DNA from: Paenibacillus sp. FSL R5-0623
Lineage (GTDB): Bacteria > Bacillota > Bacilli > Paenibacillales > Paenibacillaceae
Reading direction: 5' to 3'
DNA length: 64,000 nt
Assembly (NCBI RefSeq): GCF_037974265.1
Contig: NZ_CP150233.1
Span: 1,798,001-1,862,000, forward strand
Of this stretch, positions 9,016 to 17,905 are shown piece after piece (within the stretch, counting starts at the first letter, position 1; each line of letters begins with the position of its first letter). The position numbers and the translations under genes are program-made. Below the pieces are notes generated by a model that saw only the letters and a program-made list of their open reading frames with translations, was not told the DNA's origin and did not search any database.

Positions 9016-10482
9016 ATGGCACGCACAGTGAAAAGATGGCTTGTTCTTCTGGCGGCAGTATCTCTGCTGCTGGTGAATGCCGTGCCTGCGGCGGCCTCCC
9101 CGGCGCCGTATGAGAGTTACAACTACAACTATTGGAAAGAGGCTGTTCCCTCACCGGATGCCTATCTGCCCGAGCGTACCCTATCAGGTCGTGACCTCGG
9201 CATTAGTGAGTTCAAAGACCCCGGTGATGTGAACGTTTCTCCCTCCGGGTTGATCTACATTTTGGATAGCGGCAACAGCCGAATTGTCGTATTGGACCCA
9301 GACTTTAAGCTGCTGCGCGTGATCGATGGATTCATGATGGAGGGCAGCAAGGAGACCTTTAACCTTCCAGGTGGATTGTTTGTAGATGAGCAAGAACGCA
9401 TATACGTCGCCGATACGGGCAACGGTCGTGTGGTAGTCCTGAATGGAGAGGGGACGCTGATTCAAACCATTACGAAGCCCGAGTCGGATATCCTGTCGAC
9501 CCAATTTCAGTTCCAGCCTTTGAAGCTGACGGTTGACCATGTGGGCCGGGTGTACGTTGTGGCACAGGGGGTCTACGAGGGCATTATGCAGTTTGACGAG
9601 AGTGGGAAGTTTATCGGATACGTCGGTACGAACAAAGTGGAACGGGACTACGGCGAATATATCTGGCGCATGTTATCGACCAAAGCCCAGCGTGCACAGA
9701 TGGTCCTGTTTGTCCCAACGGAGTTCTCCAATGCGGATATCGACCACAAAGGATTTGTGTATGCGACGAATATTGATCCTGGCTCGAATGAACCGATCAA
9801 ACGTCTCAACCCGTCTGGCGAAGATGTACTGAAACGGTTTGGTTATGTTGACGTCAAAGGTGATATCCGGTTTCGCAACAATCCCGGTCCATCCAAGCTT
9901 ATCGATGTGAAAGTGCTGGGTAATGGCATGTACAGTGTACTGGATGCGACACAAAATCGGGTGTTCACATACGACGATGAAGGGCATCTGCTCTACATAT
10001 ACGGTGGCAAAGGAAATCAGGTGGGTACCCTCAAAACGCCTGTTGCGATTGAACAATCCGGTGAGCGCCACTTGGTTCTGGATCGGGGCAAGAACAATCT
10101 TGTCGTCTATGAGCCAACCCGTTTTGGTTCCCGTGTGAACGAAGCGGTGGCACTCCACTATCGCGGAGAGGACACGGAGGCCGTGAATATTTGGAGAGAA
10201 GTGCTGAAGCTGAATGCCAACTATGACATCGCCTATATTGGTATTGGCAAGTCCTTATTAATGGAGAAGAAAAACGAGGAAGCGCTGGGTTACTTCGAAC
10301 TTGGGATGGACCGCAAAAGTTATTCTGTCGCGTTCAAGAGGCACCGGCGGGAGATGATGAAGGAACACTTCGGTACATTCCTGACCGCTGCGATCGCGCT
10401 GATTTTCATTCTGATCCTGACCCGAGTGGCGGTTAAATGGAGACGGAGGAGGCAGGTTGATCGTGAAGCAGGATTTCATTAA
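9016..10482 (+). CDS. Secreted NHL-repeat protein with C-terminal TPR-like part and anchor
   Basis: 488 residues. A signal peptide ends near PAAAS (residue 28). Residues about 55-370 contain NHL-type beta-propeller repeats, visible as recurring P.G..V...G.IY..D.GN.R.V.L patterns (GLIYILDSGNSRIVVLD; ERIYVADTGNGRVVVLN). A short TPR-like helical part with NYDIAYIGIGKSLL follows, then a membrane segment near 455-475 and a basic RRRR tail. The propeller should face outward with the tail inside. No catalytic motif is evident; such propellers often bind ligands or partners. It lies between the two permease pairs and is overlapped by the next gene. Its role in the uptake system is unknown. Confidence 0.8.
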   Translation: MARTVKRWLVLLAAVSLLLVNAVPAAASPAPYESYNYNYWKEAVPSPDAYLPERTLSGRDLGISEFKDPGDVNVSPSGLIYILDSGNSRIVVLDPDFKLLRVIDGFMMEGSKETFNLPGGLFVDEQERIYVADTGNGRVVVLNGEGTLIQTITKPESDILSTQFQFQPLKLTVDHVGRVYVVAQGVYEGIMQFDESGKFIGYVGTNKVERDYGEYIWRMLSTKAQRAQMVLFVPTEFSNADIDHKGFVYATNIDPGSNEPIKRLNPSGEDVLKRFGYVDVKGDIRFRNNPGPSKLIDVKVLGNGMYSVLDATQNRVFTYDDEGHLLYIYGGKGNQVGTLKTPVAIEQSGERHLVLDRGKNNLVVYEPTRFGSRVNEAVALHYRGEDTEAVNIWREVLKLNANYDIAYIGIGKSLLMEKKNEEALGYFELGMDRKSYSVAFKRHRREMMKEHFGTFLTAAIALIFILILTRVAVKWRRRRQVDREAGFH

Positions 10483-11083
10483 GTTTCCGCTGCATCTCAT
10501 TTTTCACCCCATTGATGCATTCTGGGACCTCAAGTCGGATAACCGAGGACGGCTACTCGTTGCTTTTGCAGCGCTCGTGCTCACCATCATCATGATGATT
10601 TTGCAGAAGCAGTATGCAGGATTTCTCGTCAATTACATCGATCCTCGTACGATTAACAGCATCATCGAGATAGCCACAGTTGCTATCCCGTTCTTTCTAT
10701 GGTGCACAGCCAATTGGGCAGTAACGACCTTGATGGAAGGGGAAGGGAAATTCAGAGAAATCGTTCTGGCGACAGGATACTCGCTCATTCCGGTTATTCT
10801 GATCTATGCCCCGATGATCGTGATCAGCCGCTTCATGGTGCAGGAGGAGACTGCTTTTTATTATCTTTTTAATAGCATCGCGTTCTTCTGGTTTGTGTTG
10901 CTTCTGTTCATTGGCATGATGACGGTTCACCAGTACACCGTGATTAAAACAATCATTACGATGGTGCTAACACTCATTGTGATGGGCATTATCGTATTCC
11001 TTGGTGCCCTCGTCTTCAGCATGCTGCAACAGTTGTACGAATTCGGTTATAACATCTACCGTGAGTTGATTTTCCGGACCTAA
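10463..11083 (+). CDS. Yip1 family integral membrane protein
   Basis: 206 residues with about five hydrophobic segments and the arrangement of bacterial Yip1-domain proteins: a short N-terminal FIKFPLHLIFHP stretch, then a WCTANWAV segment and E..F.EI...GYSLIP. The GTG at 10463 is preferred because GGAGGAGG (10445-10452) lies ten bases upstream; a TTG at 10457 is too close. It overlaps the NHL gene by 20 bases, so translation is probably coupled. Yip1 proteins of bacteria have no settled function. Here it may help assemble or anchor the surface proteins of the locus, which is inference only. Confidence 0.8.
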   Translation: MKQDFIKFPLHLIFHPIDAFWDLKSDNRGRLLVAFAALVLTIIMMILQKQYAGFLVNYIDPRTINSIIEIATVAIPFFLWCTANWAVTTLMEGEGKFREIVLATGYSLIPVILIYAPMIVISRFMVQEETAFYYLFNSIAFFWFVLLLFIGMMTVHQYTVIKTIITMVLTLIVMGIIVFLGALVFSMLQQLYEFGYNIYRELIFRT

Positions 11084-11097
11084 AGGAGGCGGCATCC

Positions 11098-13683
11098 GTG
11101 AACAAAAGGCAACGACTATATACGGTGCTGGCTGGTGGTGCAGCTGTAATCATGATTGCAGCCGGGCTGCTGTATATAAACAACAGGGGGGTTCCTGCCG
11201 TGGAAGCCGCGGCTTATCTGGATACAACAACCCAGGCCATGCCCGTCACGGAGGAACCGTTACAATTCCTTGACGACTCTTCGCAGGGGGTGCCTGGTAT
11301 GCAACTGGTCGCCGAAGATCAGGGATTGGCCCTGTACTACAACGAGGAGACAACAGAAATCGCAGTACGTGACGGAAAAAGTGGAGAGATCTGGTATAGC
11401 AACCCGAAAGAACGGGATGGGGACAGTCTCGCTTCCGCATATGAAAAAGAAGTGCTGTCCTCCCAGCTGAACGTGTCTTTCCGGGATGCGATGGGCACAC
11501 TGGAGAACTTCCCGAATTTCAGTTCCAGCATCAGCAACAAGCAATTCACTGTGGGGCAGATCGATCAGGGAATTCGGGTGAACTATACGCTTGGTGATAC
11601 GTCGCTTGGCATTGACGCACTGCCGAAGTTGATTAGCAAGCAGCGCCTGGAGGAGAAAGTGCTCTCCAAACTGGATGCTACTGTCGCTAGATACACATCT
11701 GCCCGTTATTATCCAACCAAGAACAATCCGGATATCCTGGAGCGGCTGGATGGACAGATCTCGAAGCAGCTTGTGTTGAACAAGATGTTGGGAGCCTTTG
11801 AGACGGCGGGTTACACGGCGGACGATCTGGCTTTTGACAATCAGGAGAACGGGGTCGAAGGCGGAGGTGTATCGGATAAACCCAGCTTCGTGATTCCTGT
11901 GGAATACCGGCTGGATCAGGGCGCACTTGTCGTAACCGTTCCTTTGAGTCAAGTTCAGGAAAGTGGGCAATACCGCATTCGGAATGTTGATTTGCTCGCT
12001 TACTTTGGTGCTGCGGATACGAAGGGTAAGGGCTACATGCTCGTACCTGACGGTTCAGGCAGTCTGATCCACCTGAACAACGGGAAAACCCAGGAAGAAC
12101 AGTATGTACAGCGAGTATACGGCGCAGACCCCAATGATAACTCGCTTAGTCGTCCTCAGGTTAGTGAATCCGCGTATATGCCTGTGTTTGGTCTGAAGAA
12201 CGGGGAGAATGCCTGGTTTGCGGTGATTGAAAAAGGGGACGGCATTGCCAGTATCTCTGCGGATATTGGAGGCAGGCAGAACAGTTACAACCACGTGCAT
12301 GCGACCTTCTCCTTGCGGGGTGAGGATGAACTGGAGATGTACACCTCGCAGAAAATGCAGGAGATCCAGCTGCTTGGCGAAGAGCCTTTCCGTGGAGATA
12401 TCCAGGTGCGTTATCATTTCCTTCATGGAGAAGATGCCAGTTACTCAGGTATGGCCCGCCTGTATCAACAGCAGTTAATAGAGCAGGATGTACTGAAGCC
12501 GCTCGTAGAACAGACGGAGTTGCCGTTCTATGTAGATGTACTTGGTGCGGTGGATAAAGAGGGTTCGTTCCTGGGCGTGCCATATCGTTCCACTTTAGCT
12601 ATGACCACGTACGAACAGGCTACTGAAATGGCGGCGAAGTTGCAGCAGGAAGGTGTAAACCGCGTGCAAATGCGGTATCAGGGATGGTTCGGCGGTGGGA
12701 TCAGTCATCATATGCCAACCCAGGTGAAGTTGGACAGTGAGGTAGGCAGTCGTTCCGAGCTGCAAGCGTTGTCCGCTAAACTTGAACAATCGGGTGGAGC
12801 CTTGTTCCCAGATGTGGCTTTCCAGCATATTTATCACGATGATATGCGCTTTGCTCCCTCTTCGGATGCGGCTCGGTTTGTCACAAAGGAGACAGCAGAA
12901 CTGTATCCGTACAATCCTGCACTTAATCGCATGGATCAGAGTAGGGACAGCTATTATTTGCTCTCAGCAGCCAAGCTTCCTTATGTAGTGGGTGAGTTTG
13001 CCGACAAATACAATCAACTGGACCTCGGCGGATTATCTCTCCGTGATCTTGGGCAAGTTCTGACTTCCGATTACCGGGATAGCCGGGTGATTCATCGGGA
13101 GACGGCGAAGCACATTGTGAAGGAACAGCTGGGACAGCTGGAACAGTCCTATCCGAACTTGATGATATCTGCCGCAAATAGCTACGCTTGGGGGAGTGCA
13201 CAACATGTTGTGAATGTACCCGCAGGGTCAAGTCGGTTCAATATTACCGATGAAGAAGTTCCTTTTTATGCGATGGTTATTCATGGATACATGAACTATG
13301 CTGCATCTCCGATGAACACGTCGGGGGATCAGGATCTCCGCAAACAATTGCTGCGCAGCCTGGAGCTTGGCGCAGCTCCGTATTTTCAATGGACCTATGA
13401 ACCATCATCCAGGCTGAAGCTGACGAATTATGATTCGGCCTACGCGACGGAGTATAGCTATTGGGTGGATGACGCTGTTGCCTTGTATAAGCAGGCCAAT
13501 GAAGTGCTGGGAGAACTGGAGAATGAGCGGATCCTGAAGCATGAACGCATCCAGGATGGCGTGGTCCGGATCACTTATACGGGCGGTACATCCATTCTTG
13601 TGAATTACAATGTGGATTCAGTTACTGTTGGTGGAACAACAGTTGGCGGGACGGACTATGTGGTGGAAGGAGTGAGCCGATGA
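11098..13683 (+). CDS. DUF5696 surface protein, possible glycoside hydrolase fold
   Basis: 861 residues, GTG start at 11098 after AAAGGAGGCGG. A single N-terminal membrane segment or signal (residues 8-27) is followed by a long extracellular region. The N-terminal third is beta-rich (LALYYNEETTEIAVRDGKSGE, residues about 78-98). The region 475-790 alternates strands and helices as in a TIM barrel, with YQGWFGGGISHH, FPDVAFQHIYHDD and YFQWTYEPSS. The C-terminus (VRITYTGGTSILVNYN) resembles the small beta domain that ends many retaining glycosidases. I recognise DUF5696 but know no proven activity. The stop overlaps the next permease start (ATGA), so it is a true operon member. Confidence 0.75.
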   Translation: MNKRQRLYTVLAGGAAVIMIAAGLLYINNRGVPAVEAAAYLDTTTQAMPVTEEPLQFLDDSSQGVPGMQLVAEDQGLALYYNEETTEIAVRDGKSGEIWYSNPKERDGDSLASAYEKEVLSSQLNVSFRDAMGTLENFPNFSSSISNKQFTVGQIDQGIRVNYTLGDTSLGIDALPKLISKQRLEEKVLSKLDATVARYTSARYYPTKNNPDILERLDGQISKQLVLNKMLGAFETAGYTADDLAFDNQENGVEGGGVSDKPSFVIPVEYRLDQGALVVTVPLSQVQESGQYRIRNVDLLAYFGAADTKGKGYMLVPDGSGSLIHLNNGKTQEEQYVQRVYGADPNDNSLSRPQVSESAYMPVFGLKNGENAWFAVIEKGDGIASISADIGGRQNSYNHVHATFSLRGEDELEMYTSQKMQEIQLLGEEPFRGDIQVRYHFLHGEDASYSGMARLYQQQLIEQDVLKPLVEQTELPFYVDVLGAVDKEGSFLGVPYRSTLAMTTYEQATEMAAKLQQEGVNRVQMRYQGWFGGGISHHMPTQVKLDSEVGSRSELQALSAKLEQSGGALFPDVAFQHIYHDDMRFAPSSDAARFVTKETAELYPYNPALNRMDQSRDSYYLLSAAKLPYVVGEFADKYNQLDLGGLSLRDLGQVLTSDYRDSRVIHRETAKHIVKEQLGQLEQSYPNLMISAANSYAWGSAQHVVNVPAGSSRFNITDEEVPFYAMVIHGYMNYAASPMNTSGDQDLRKQLLRSLELGAAPYFQWTYEPSSRLKLTNYDSAYATEYSYWVDDAVALYKQANEVLGELENERILKHERIQDGVVRITYTGGTSILVNYNVDSVTVGGTTVGGTDYVVEGVSR

Positions 13684-14579
13684 GAACCATTCGATTATCG
13701 CTGAAGTCACGGAGAGCGCTGCTTGGACTTGCCTTTATATCGCCGTGGCTGATCGGCTTCATCTTCCTCTTTGCCACGCCACTCCTGCAATCCATCCGGT
13801 TCAGCCTGAGTAACCTGTCTGTTGCTCCGGGCGGATACGTCCTGGAATACGTTGGATTTAAAAATTTTAAGGATGCGCTTCTGGTTGACGCGACGTTCAA
13901 CCGGATTCTGGTTGACTCGGTTGGAGCAATGCTGCTGAATGTGCCGATGATACTGTTTTTCAGTCTGTTCACGGCGACACTGCTTAACCAGAAGTTCAGA
14001 GGCAGAACGATGGCGCGTGCAATCTTTTTCTTGCCGGTTATTCTGGCTTCAAGTGCAGTCGCAGCAGCTGAGTCTGCGGGATTAATCAATCTGATGGGAG
14101 ATGCAAGTGCGGTCGATGCATCTGCCGATGGCGGGGCTTCGTTCAACGTGGTGTCCATTGTGCGTATGCTGGCCGATGTGGGATTGCCGATGGCCTATGT
14201 GGATTACATTGTAGAAGCCATCATGCGGATCTATGAGATTATTAGCAGCTCTGGTGTCCAGATTCTGATCTTCCTCGCCGCGCTGCAATCGGTGCCGGGA
14301 TCGATGTACGAGGTTGCCAAGATCGAAGGGGCGACAGCCTACGAATCATTCTGGAAAATTACATTTCCTATGGTCAGTCCGTTGATTCTGACAAATGTCA
14401 TCTATACCATTATTGATTCATTTGCCGGAAGTCCGGTCACACAAGCTATCTATCAGACCGCATTCAAAACCCAGAATTTTGGCTTAAGCTCGGCGATGTC
14501 CTGGTTATATACCTTGGTGATTGGACTTGTACTGATCGTAGTGGGCTGGGTGTTGTCACGGCGGGTTCATTACAACTGA
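13680..14579 (+). CDS. Sugar ABC transporter permease, second pair, MalF/UgpA type
   Basis: 299 residues with six hydrophobic segments and the EAA loop YEVAKIEGATAYESFW. The start shares the ATGA with the DUF5696 stop, so translation is coupled. It is followed by a second MalG-type subunit at 14608. The sequence differs clearly from the 7170 permease, so the locus encodes two distinct transporters and not a duplication. Its binding protein may be the lipoprotein encoded at 2716. The ATPase must come from elsewhere. Confidence 0.9.
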   Translation: MRTIRLSLKSRRALLGLAFISPWLIGFIFLFATPLLQSIRFSLSNLSVAPGGYVLEYVGFKNFKDALLVDATFNRILVDSVGAMLLNVPMILFFSLFTATLLNQKFRGRTMARAIFFLPVILASSAVAAAESAGLINLMGDASAVDASADGGASFNVVSIVRMLADVGLPMAYVDYIVEAIMRIYEIISSSGVQILIFLAALQSVPGSMYEVAKIEGATAYESFWKITFPMVSPLILTNVIYTIIDSFAGSPVTQAIYQTAFKTQNFGLSSAMSWLYTLVIGLVLIVVGWVLSRRVHYN

Positions 14580-14607
14580 CGGTTAACGTTGAGGGAGGCT
14601 TCAGATT

Positions 14608-15618
14608 ATGGCTGCGTCAGGAACAGATCGCATGGTGGTGGTTCCCAAACAGAATTACCACATGCAGCGGGTACGAAACAAGACATCGGACCTTCTCTAT
14701 TCCATTTTCAGATATGCACTGGTCATCGGCATTTCATTTATTATTTTATATCCGTTATTTCTCAAAGTTTCAGTCGCGTTTAAGGATAAGCAGGATATCT
14801 ACAATCCGACGATCTATATGATTCCTCAGCATTTTACACTGGATAACATCCGGCTTGCAGCCCAAGTGATGGATTTTCTCCCCTTGCTGGCGAACACCTT
14901 ACTCTTTGTTACCATCACAACGCTTCTGACAGCCATATCCTGTGCACTTGCTGGATACGGCTTCGCCCGGTTCACGTTTCCGGGTAGCAATGTGCTATTC
15001 ATCCTGGTGATTCTGACTATTCTGGTGCCGACAAGTACGCTTATGGTACCGATGTATCTGCATTTCCGCAGCTTCGACTTTATGGGCATCATCCAGTTGT
15101 TCACGGGGGAAAACGGGATTAACCTGCTCAATACGTACTGGCCTTCAATGATTACGGCTGCTACGGCAGGAGGGCTGAAGGCGGGGCTATTCATCTATAT
15201 CTTCCGGCAGTTTTTCAAGGGGATGCCAAAGGAAATCGAAGAGGCTGCACTGATTGATGGCGCAGGTGGATTCAAAACCTTTGCCCGAATCATGCTGCCC
15301 AATGCAATCTCGCCGTTGATTACGGTTATTCTGTTTTCGTTTGTATGGCAGTATAACGATACCTTCTATTCGGCATTATTCATGAGTGAAAGTCCACTGA
15401 TCTCGCTGAAAGTGGCTTCCTTACCTGCTCAGGCGAACCAGTTGATTCCGCAGCTGATGGGCTTTGGCTCGAACTCGGGCATCAAGGCCGATCCAAACTA
15501 TGTGGCGATGATTGTCGATACAGGCATTTTGCTGGCTATTGCACCCCTGATTATTTTGTATCTGTTTGTGCAACGTTATTTCGTGGAGAGTATTGAACGT
15601 TCTGGTGTAGTGGGTTAA
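14608..15618 (+). CDS. Carbohydrate ABC transporter permease, second pair, MalG type
   Basis: 336 residues. The ATG at 14608 has GAGGGAGG ten bases upstream. The N-terminal 30 residues are hydrophilic, and the six membrane segments follow. The EAA loop is EEAALIDGAGGFKTFA. A hydrophilic stretch around residues 155-170 (FTGENGINLLN) lies between membrane segments and is somewhat longer than usual. It completes the second permease pair and precedes the GH26 gene. Confidence 0.9.
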   Translation: MAASGTDRMVVVPKQNYHMQRVRNKTSDLLYSIFRYALVIGISFIILYPLFLKVSVAFKDKQDIYNPTIYMIPQHFTLDNIRLAAQVMDFLPLLANTLLFVTITTLLTAISCALAGYGFARFTFPGSNVLFILVILTILVPTSTLMVPMYLHFRSFDFMGIIQLFTGENGINLLNTYWPSMITAATAGGLKAGLFIYIFRQFFKGMPKEIEEAALIDGAGGFKTFARIMLPNAISPLITVILFSFVWQYNDTFYSALFMSESPLISLKVASLPAQANQLIPQLMGFGSNSGIKADPNYVAMIVDTGILLAIAPLIILYLFVQRYFVESIERSGVVG

Positions 15619-15646
15619 CATGTTAAATCCAATTGGAGGTGTAGAG

Positions 15647-16609
15647 ATGACAGTGCGTGAGATCAGCAGAGTTCCGGTGAATAAAGCAGCGACTCCCGAA
15701 GCAAAAGAACTGATGGCGTTCCTGGTAGAGCGTTATCAAAAAGGGATGTTGTCAGGCCAGCAGGATTATAGCAATCTAAACTGGATTAATGAAAATACAG
15801 GCCGGAAACCAGCTGTGATTGGCTTTGATCTCATGGAATATTCGCCATCAAGAACAGAGCGCGGTGCGGTCTCCCAAGAGATTCGGGATGCGATAGACTG
15901 GCACAAACAAGGCGGGATCGTGACATTATGCTGGCACTGGAACGCACCGACGGATCTGATCGATGAACCGGGTAAAGAGTGGTGGCGGGGGTTCTATACG
16001 GACGCGACAACCTATGATCTTGCCTCCGCGATAGCTGATACTGAATCGGAAGCATATCAGTTATTGATTCGGGATATCGATGTTATTGCTACACATTTGC
16101 AAGAGTTGAAGGATGCTGGTGTGCCTGTATTATTCCGACCACTTCATGAAGCAGAAGGTGGGTGGTTCTGGTGGGGAGCGAAAGGCCCCGAATCTGCCAA
16201 ACAGTTATATTGTTTGTTGTATGATCGATTGGTTCAAGAACATCAGCTGCACAATCTTATCTGGGTCTGGAACTCGGAAAAACCGGAATGGTATCCGGGT
16301 GATGATATCGTGGATATTGTGAGTGTAGATGTATACCCGGAAGCGGGAGATCACAGCCCGCTGGCGGCACGTTACACCGACCTGCGAGAGCTTGTGAAGG
16401 ATAGTAAAATCATTGCACTGGCCGAGAACGGCTCCATCCCTGATCCTAAGCAGATGAAGGAGCAGGATGTACACTGGAGTTGGTTCTGTACCTGGACAGG
16501 TGGATTCCTGAGAGACGGGACACATAATGAACTAACGTTTTTGAAGGAATTGTACCATAGCAAAGAGGTCATTACGCTCGATCAGTTACCGAAGTGGAGT
16601 TGGTTATAA
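15647..16609 (+). CDS. Cytoplasmic glycoside hydrolase family 26 (beta-mannanase-like)
   Basis: 320 residues from the ATG at 15647, chosen because GGAGGT lies six bases before it; an upstream in-frame ATG at 15620 lacks a site. GH26 signatures are present: WHWNAP near residue 105, RPLHEAEGGWFWW with the acid/base Glu168, WVWNSEKPEWYPGD, and AENGSIPDP with the nucleophile Glu260. There is no signal peptide, so it should act inside the cell on imported oligosaccharides rather than on polymer. GH26 enzymes mostly cleave beta-1,4-mannan, some beta-1,3-xylan or mixed-linkage glucan. It is the last gene of the locus and the best clue that the imported sugar is a manno-oligosaccharide. Confidence 0.88.
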   Translation: MTVREISRVPVNKAATPEAKELMAFLVERYQKGMLSGQQDYSNLNWINENTGRKPAVIGFDLMEYSPSRTERGAVSQEIRDAIDWHKQGGIVTLCWHWNAPTDLIDEPGKEWWRGFYTDATTYDLASAIADTESEAYQLLIRDIDVIATHLQELKDAGVPVLFRPLHEAEGGWFWWGAKGPESAKQLYCLLYDRLVQEHQLHNLIWVWNSEKPEWYPGDDIVDIVSVDVYPEAGDHSPLAARYTDLRELVKDSKIIALAENGSIPDPKQMKEQDVHWSWFCTWTGGFLRDGTHNELTFLKELYHSKEVITLDQLPKWSWL

Positions 16610-16639
16610 GAATCCCATGTCCAACTTGAATTGGAATCA

Positions 16640-16690
16640 ATGAAGCGTTAGTATTCGCTGTAAGAATTCATGCGAATACTAACGCTTCAT
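16640..16690 (+). terminator. Terminator of the carbohydrate locus
   Basis: Perfect 19-bp inverted repeat (16640-16658 and 16672-16690) with a 13-base loop, 30 bases after the GH26 stop. The following bases are only moderately T-rich. Confidence 0.75.
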
Positions 16691-16760
16691 TTGTTGGCAG
16701 CGCACATTTGTTAATGGAACCCCTCTTCCGAGAAACATCGGAATCCGGTTGCACAAAAAT

Positions 16761-17027
16761 CTAGTTTGACGGGTGTAACATAGCTATGATATTGGTATGC
16801 AAAGTCACGCTGGAAGTGAATAAAATATACGATTGATTCACTGTGCGGATCAGAATCCTCTCGCTTGTGCCATTGACTGGACCGATCCGAATGGCGGATG
16901 GTTCGCTACCACCGTATGTATCATCCAGGGTGACCGATGTGATATGTGTGATGGGAATTTCAATTTTGGAAAACTGCCACCGGATGACCAGTTGATCTTC
17001 TACTTTTTTCACGTTAACACCAAACAT
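16761..17027 (-). CDS. SunI/YnzG family small protein (bacterial PH-like)
   Basis: 88 residues beginning MFGVNVKKVEDQLVIRWQFS, with the LDDTYGG and TVNQSYILFT motifs that I associate with the SunI/YnzG group. AGGAGG lies eight bases before the start. SunI protects Bacillus subtilis against the bacteriocin sublancin, but most homologues occur without a bacteriocin, and no bacteriocin gene is seen nearby. It is convergent with the GH26 gene. It is predicted to be a small pleckstrin-homology-like beta barrel; its role here is unknown. Confidence 0.75.
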   Translation of the reverse strand: MFGVNVKKVEDQLVIRWQFSKIEIPITHITSVTLDDTYGGSEPSAIRIGPVNGTSERILIRTVNQSYILFTSSVTLHTNIIAMLHPSN

Positions 17028-17184
17028 AGGATGACCTCCTGTTGTGATTCAAATTATTGAAGTAATCTCGTATGTCCAGTTTATCATATTTTGGATAAAA
17101 TTACCTTATTAATAATAAAGAGTGACGATTTCTATCAACTGATTTCGAAAGTCCAATTCTATCCTGTGCAAAGGAGGAGAATGT

Positions 17185-17727
17185 ATGAACGACTGGAATG
17201 CCTATCATTATTTTGAACAAAGTCTTGGTCCTTTCAGAAATCTCTCCAGCCTGTCTGCGGATGAAGCAGAAACAGTTACCCAGAAGATTCGTCTTCAGGG
17301 ACGGAACTTTGCAAGTCGGCGACCCGCAGATTACATGACAATTCGCAGAACACTTGAACAAAGGGCTTATGAGCAGTTTGTTGCCAAAGGTGGGATGCCG
17401 GTACAATCATATCCCCATTATATGACGCTCGGTGCATGCGAGTGGCTGTTGTCCTGGTATTCAGAACCCGATCATGTAATCATTCCGTGGGTTGACCTTC
17501 CAGTTGAAGTTGTGAGTTTTACCTACGGGGACTTGTTTCCAACAATGAGGTTTGACGATGCTAAACCTTATCGTAAGCAGATCTATACCAAGGATGAAAT
17601 CATGGAAGTTATTCAGTTCTATGGTTGGCCTCAGGAATGGAACCGTAAAGGTGATAAGGGGCCGGAACGATATATTGAGGTACAGGTCTGGGACGAACGT
17701 ATTATCCAACCGTGCACACGTGACTGA
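17185..17727 (+). CDS. Conserved hypothetical protein
   Basis: 180 residues, well-placed start with AAGGAGGAG seven bases upstream. I do not recognise the family. It is soluble, without signal peptide or membrane segments, rich in aromatic residues in the second half (YMTLGACEWLLSWYS, then IEVQVWDERIIQP), with three well-spaced acidic patches. No cysteine cluster or nucleotide motif is visible. A stretch of 178 bases without a clear gene separates it from the DUF1349 gene. Confidence 0.65.
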   Translation: MNDWNAYHYFEQSLGPFRNLSSLSADEAETVTQKIRLQGRNFASRRPADYMTIRRTLEQRAYEQFVAKGGMPVQSYPHYMTLGACEWLLSWYSEPDHVIIPWVDLPVEVVSFTYGDLFPTMRFDDAKPYRKQIYTKDEIMEVIQFYGWPQEWNRKGDKGPERYIEVQVWDERIIQPCTRD

Positions 17728-17905
17728 GCTCGTTATGAAGATTTTTGATTTTATTATCGATCGCAAGAAGTGATCATGCGGAGATATCAGTGTACGATAT
17801 CGAGGGTGGGATATTTGAGTAAAACCTACAGGATTAACCATCGTACATATCGAATACAAATAGAGAAATTAGAAAACTTATACTCCAACACAAAGGGTGT
17901 GCCAC

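Noticed and set aside
11260..11970. 236-codon frame on the minus strand within the DUF5696 gene
   Set aside because: It lies wholly opposite a gene with strong coding character, has no ribosome site and no protein-family pattern.
16761..17027. Bacteriocin immunity locus around the SunI-like gene
   Set aside because: No precursor peptide, modification or transport gene lies nearby; SunI-like proteins are common without bacteriocins.
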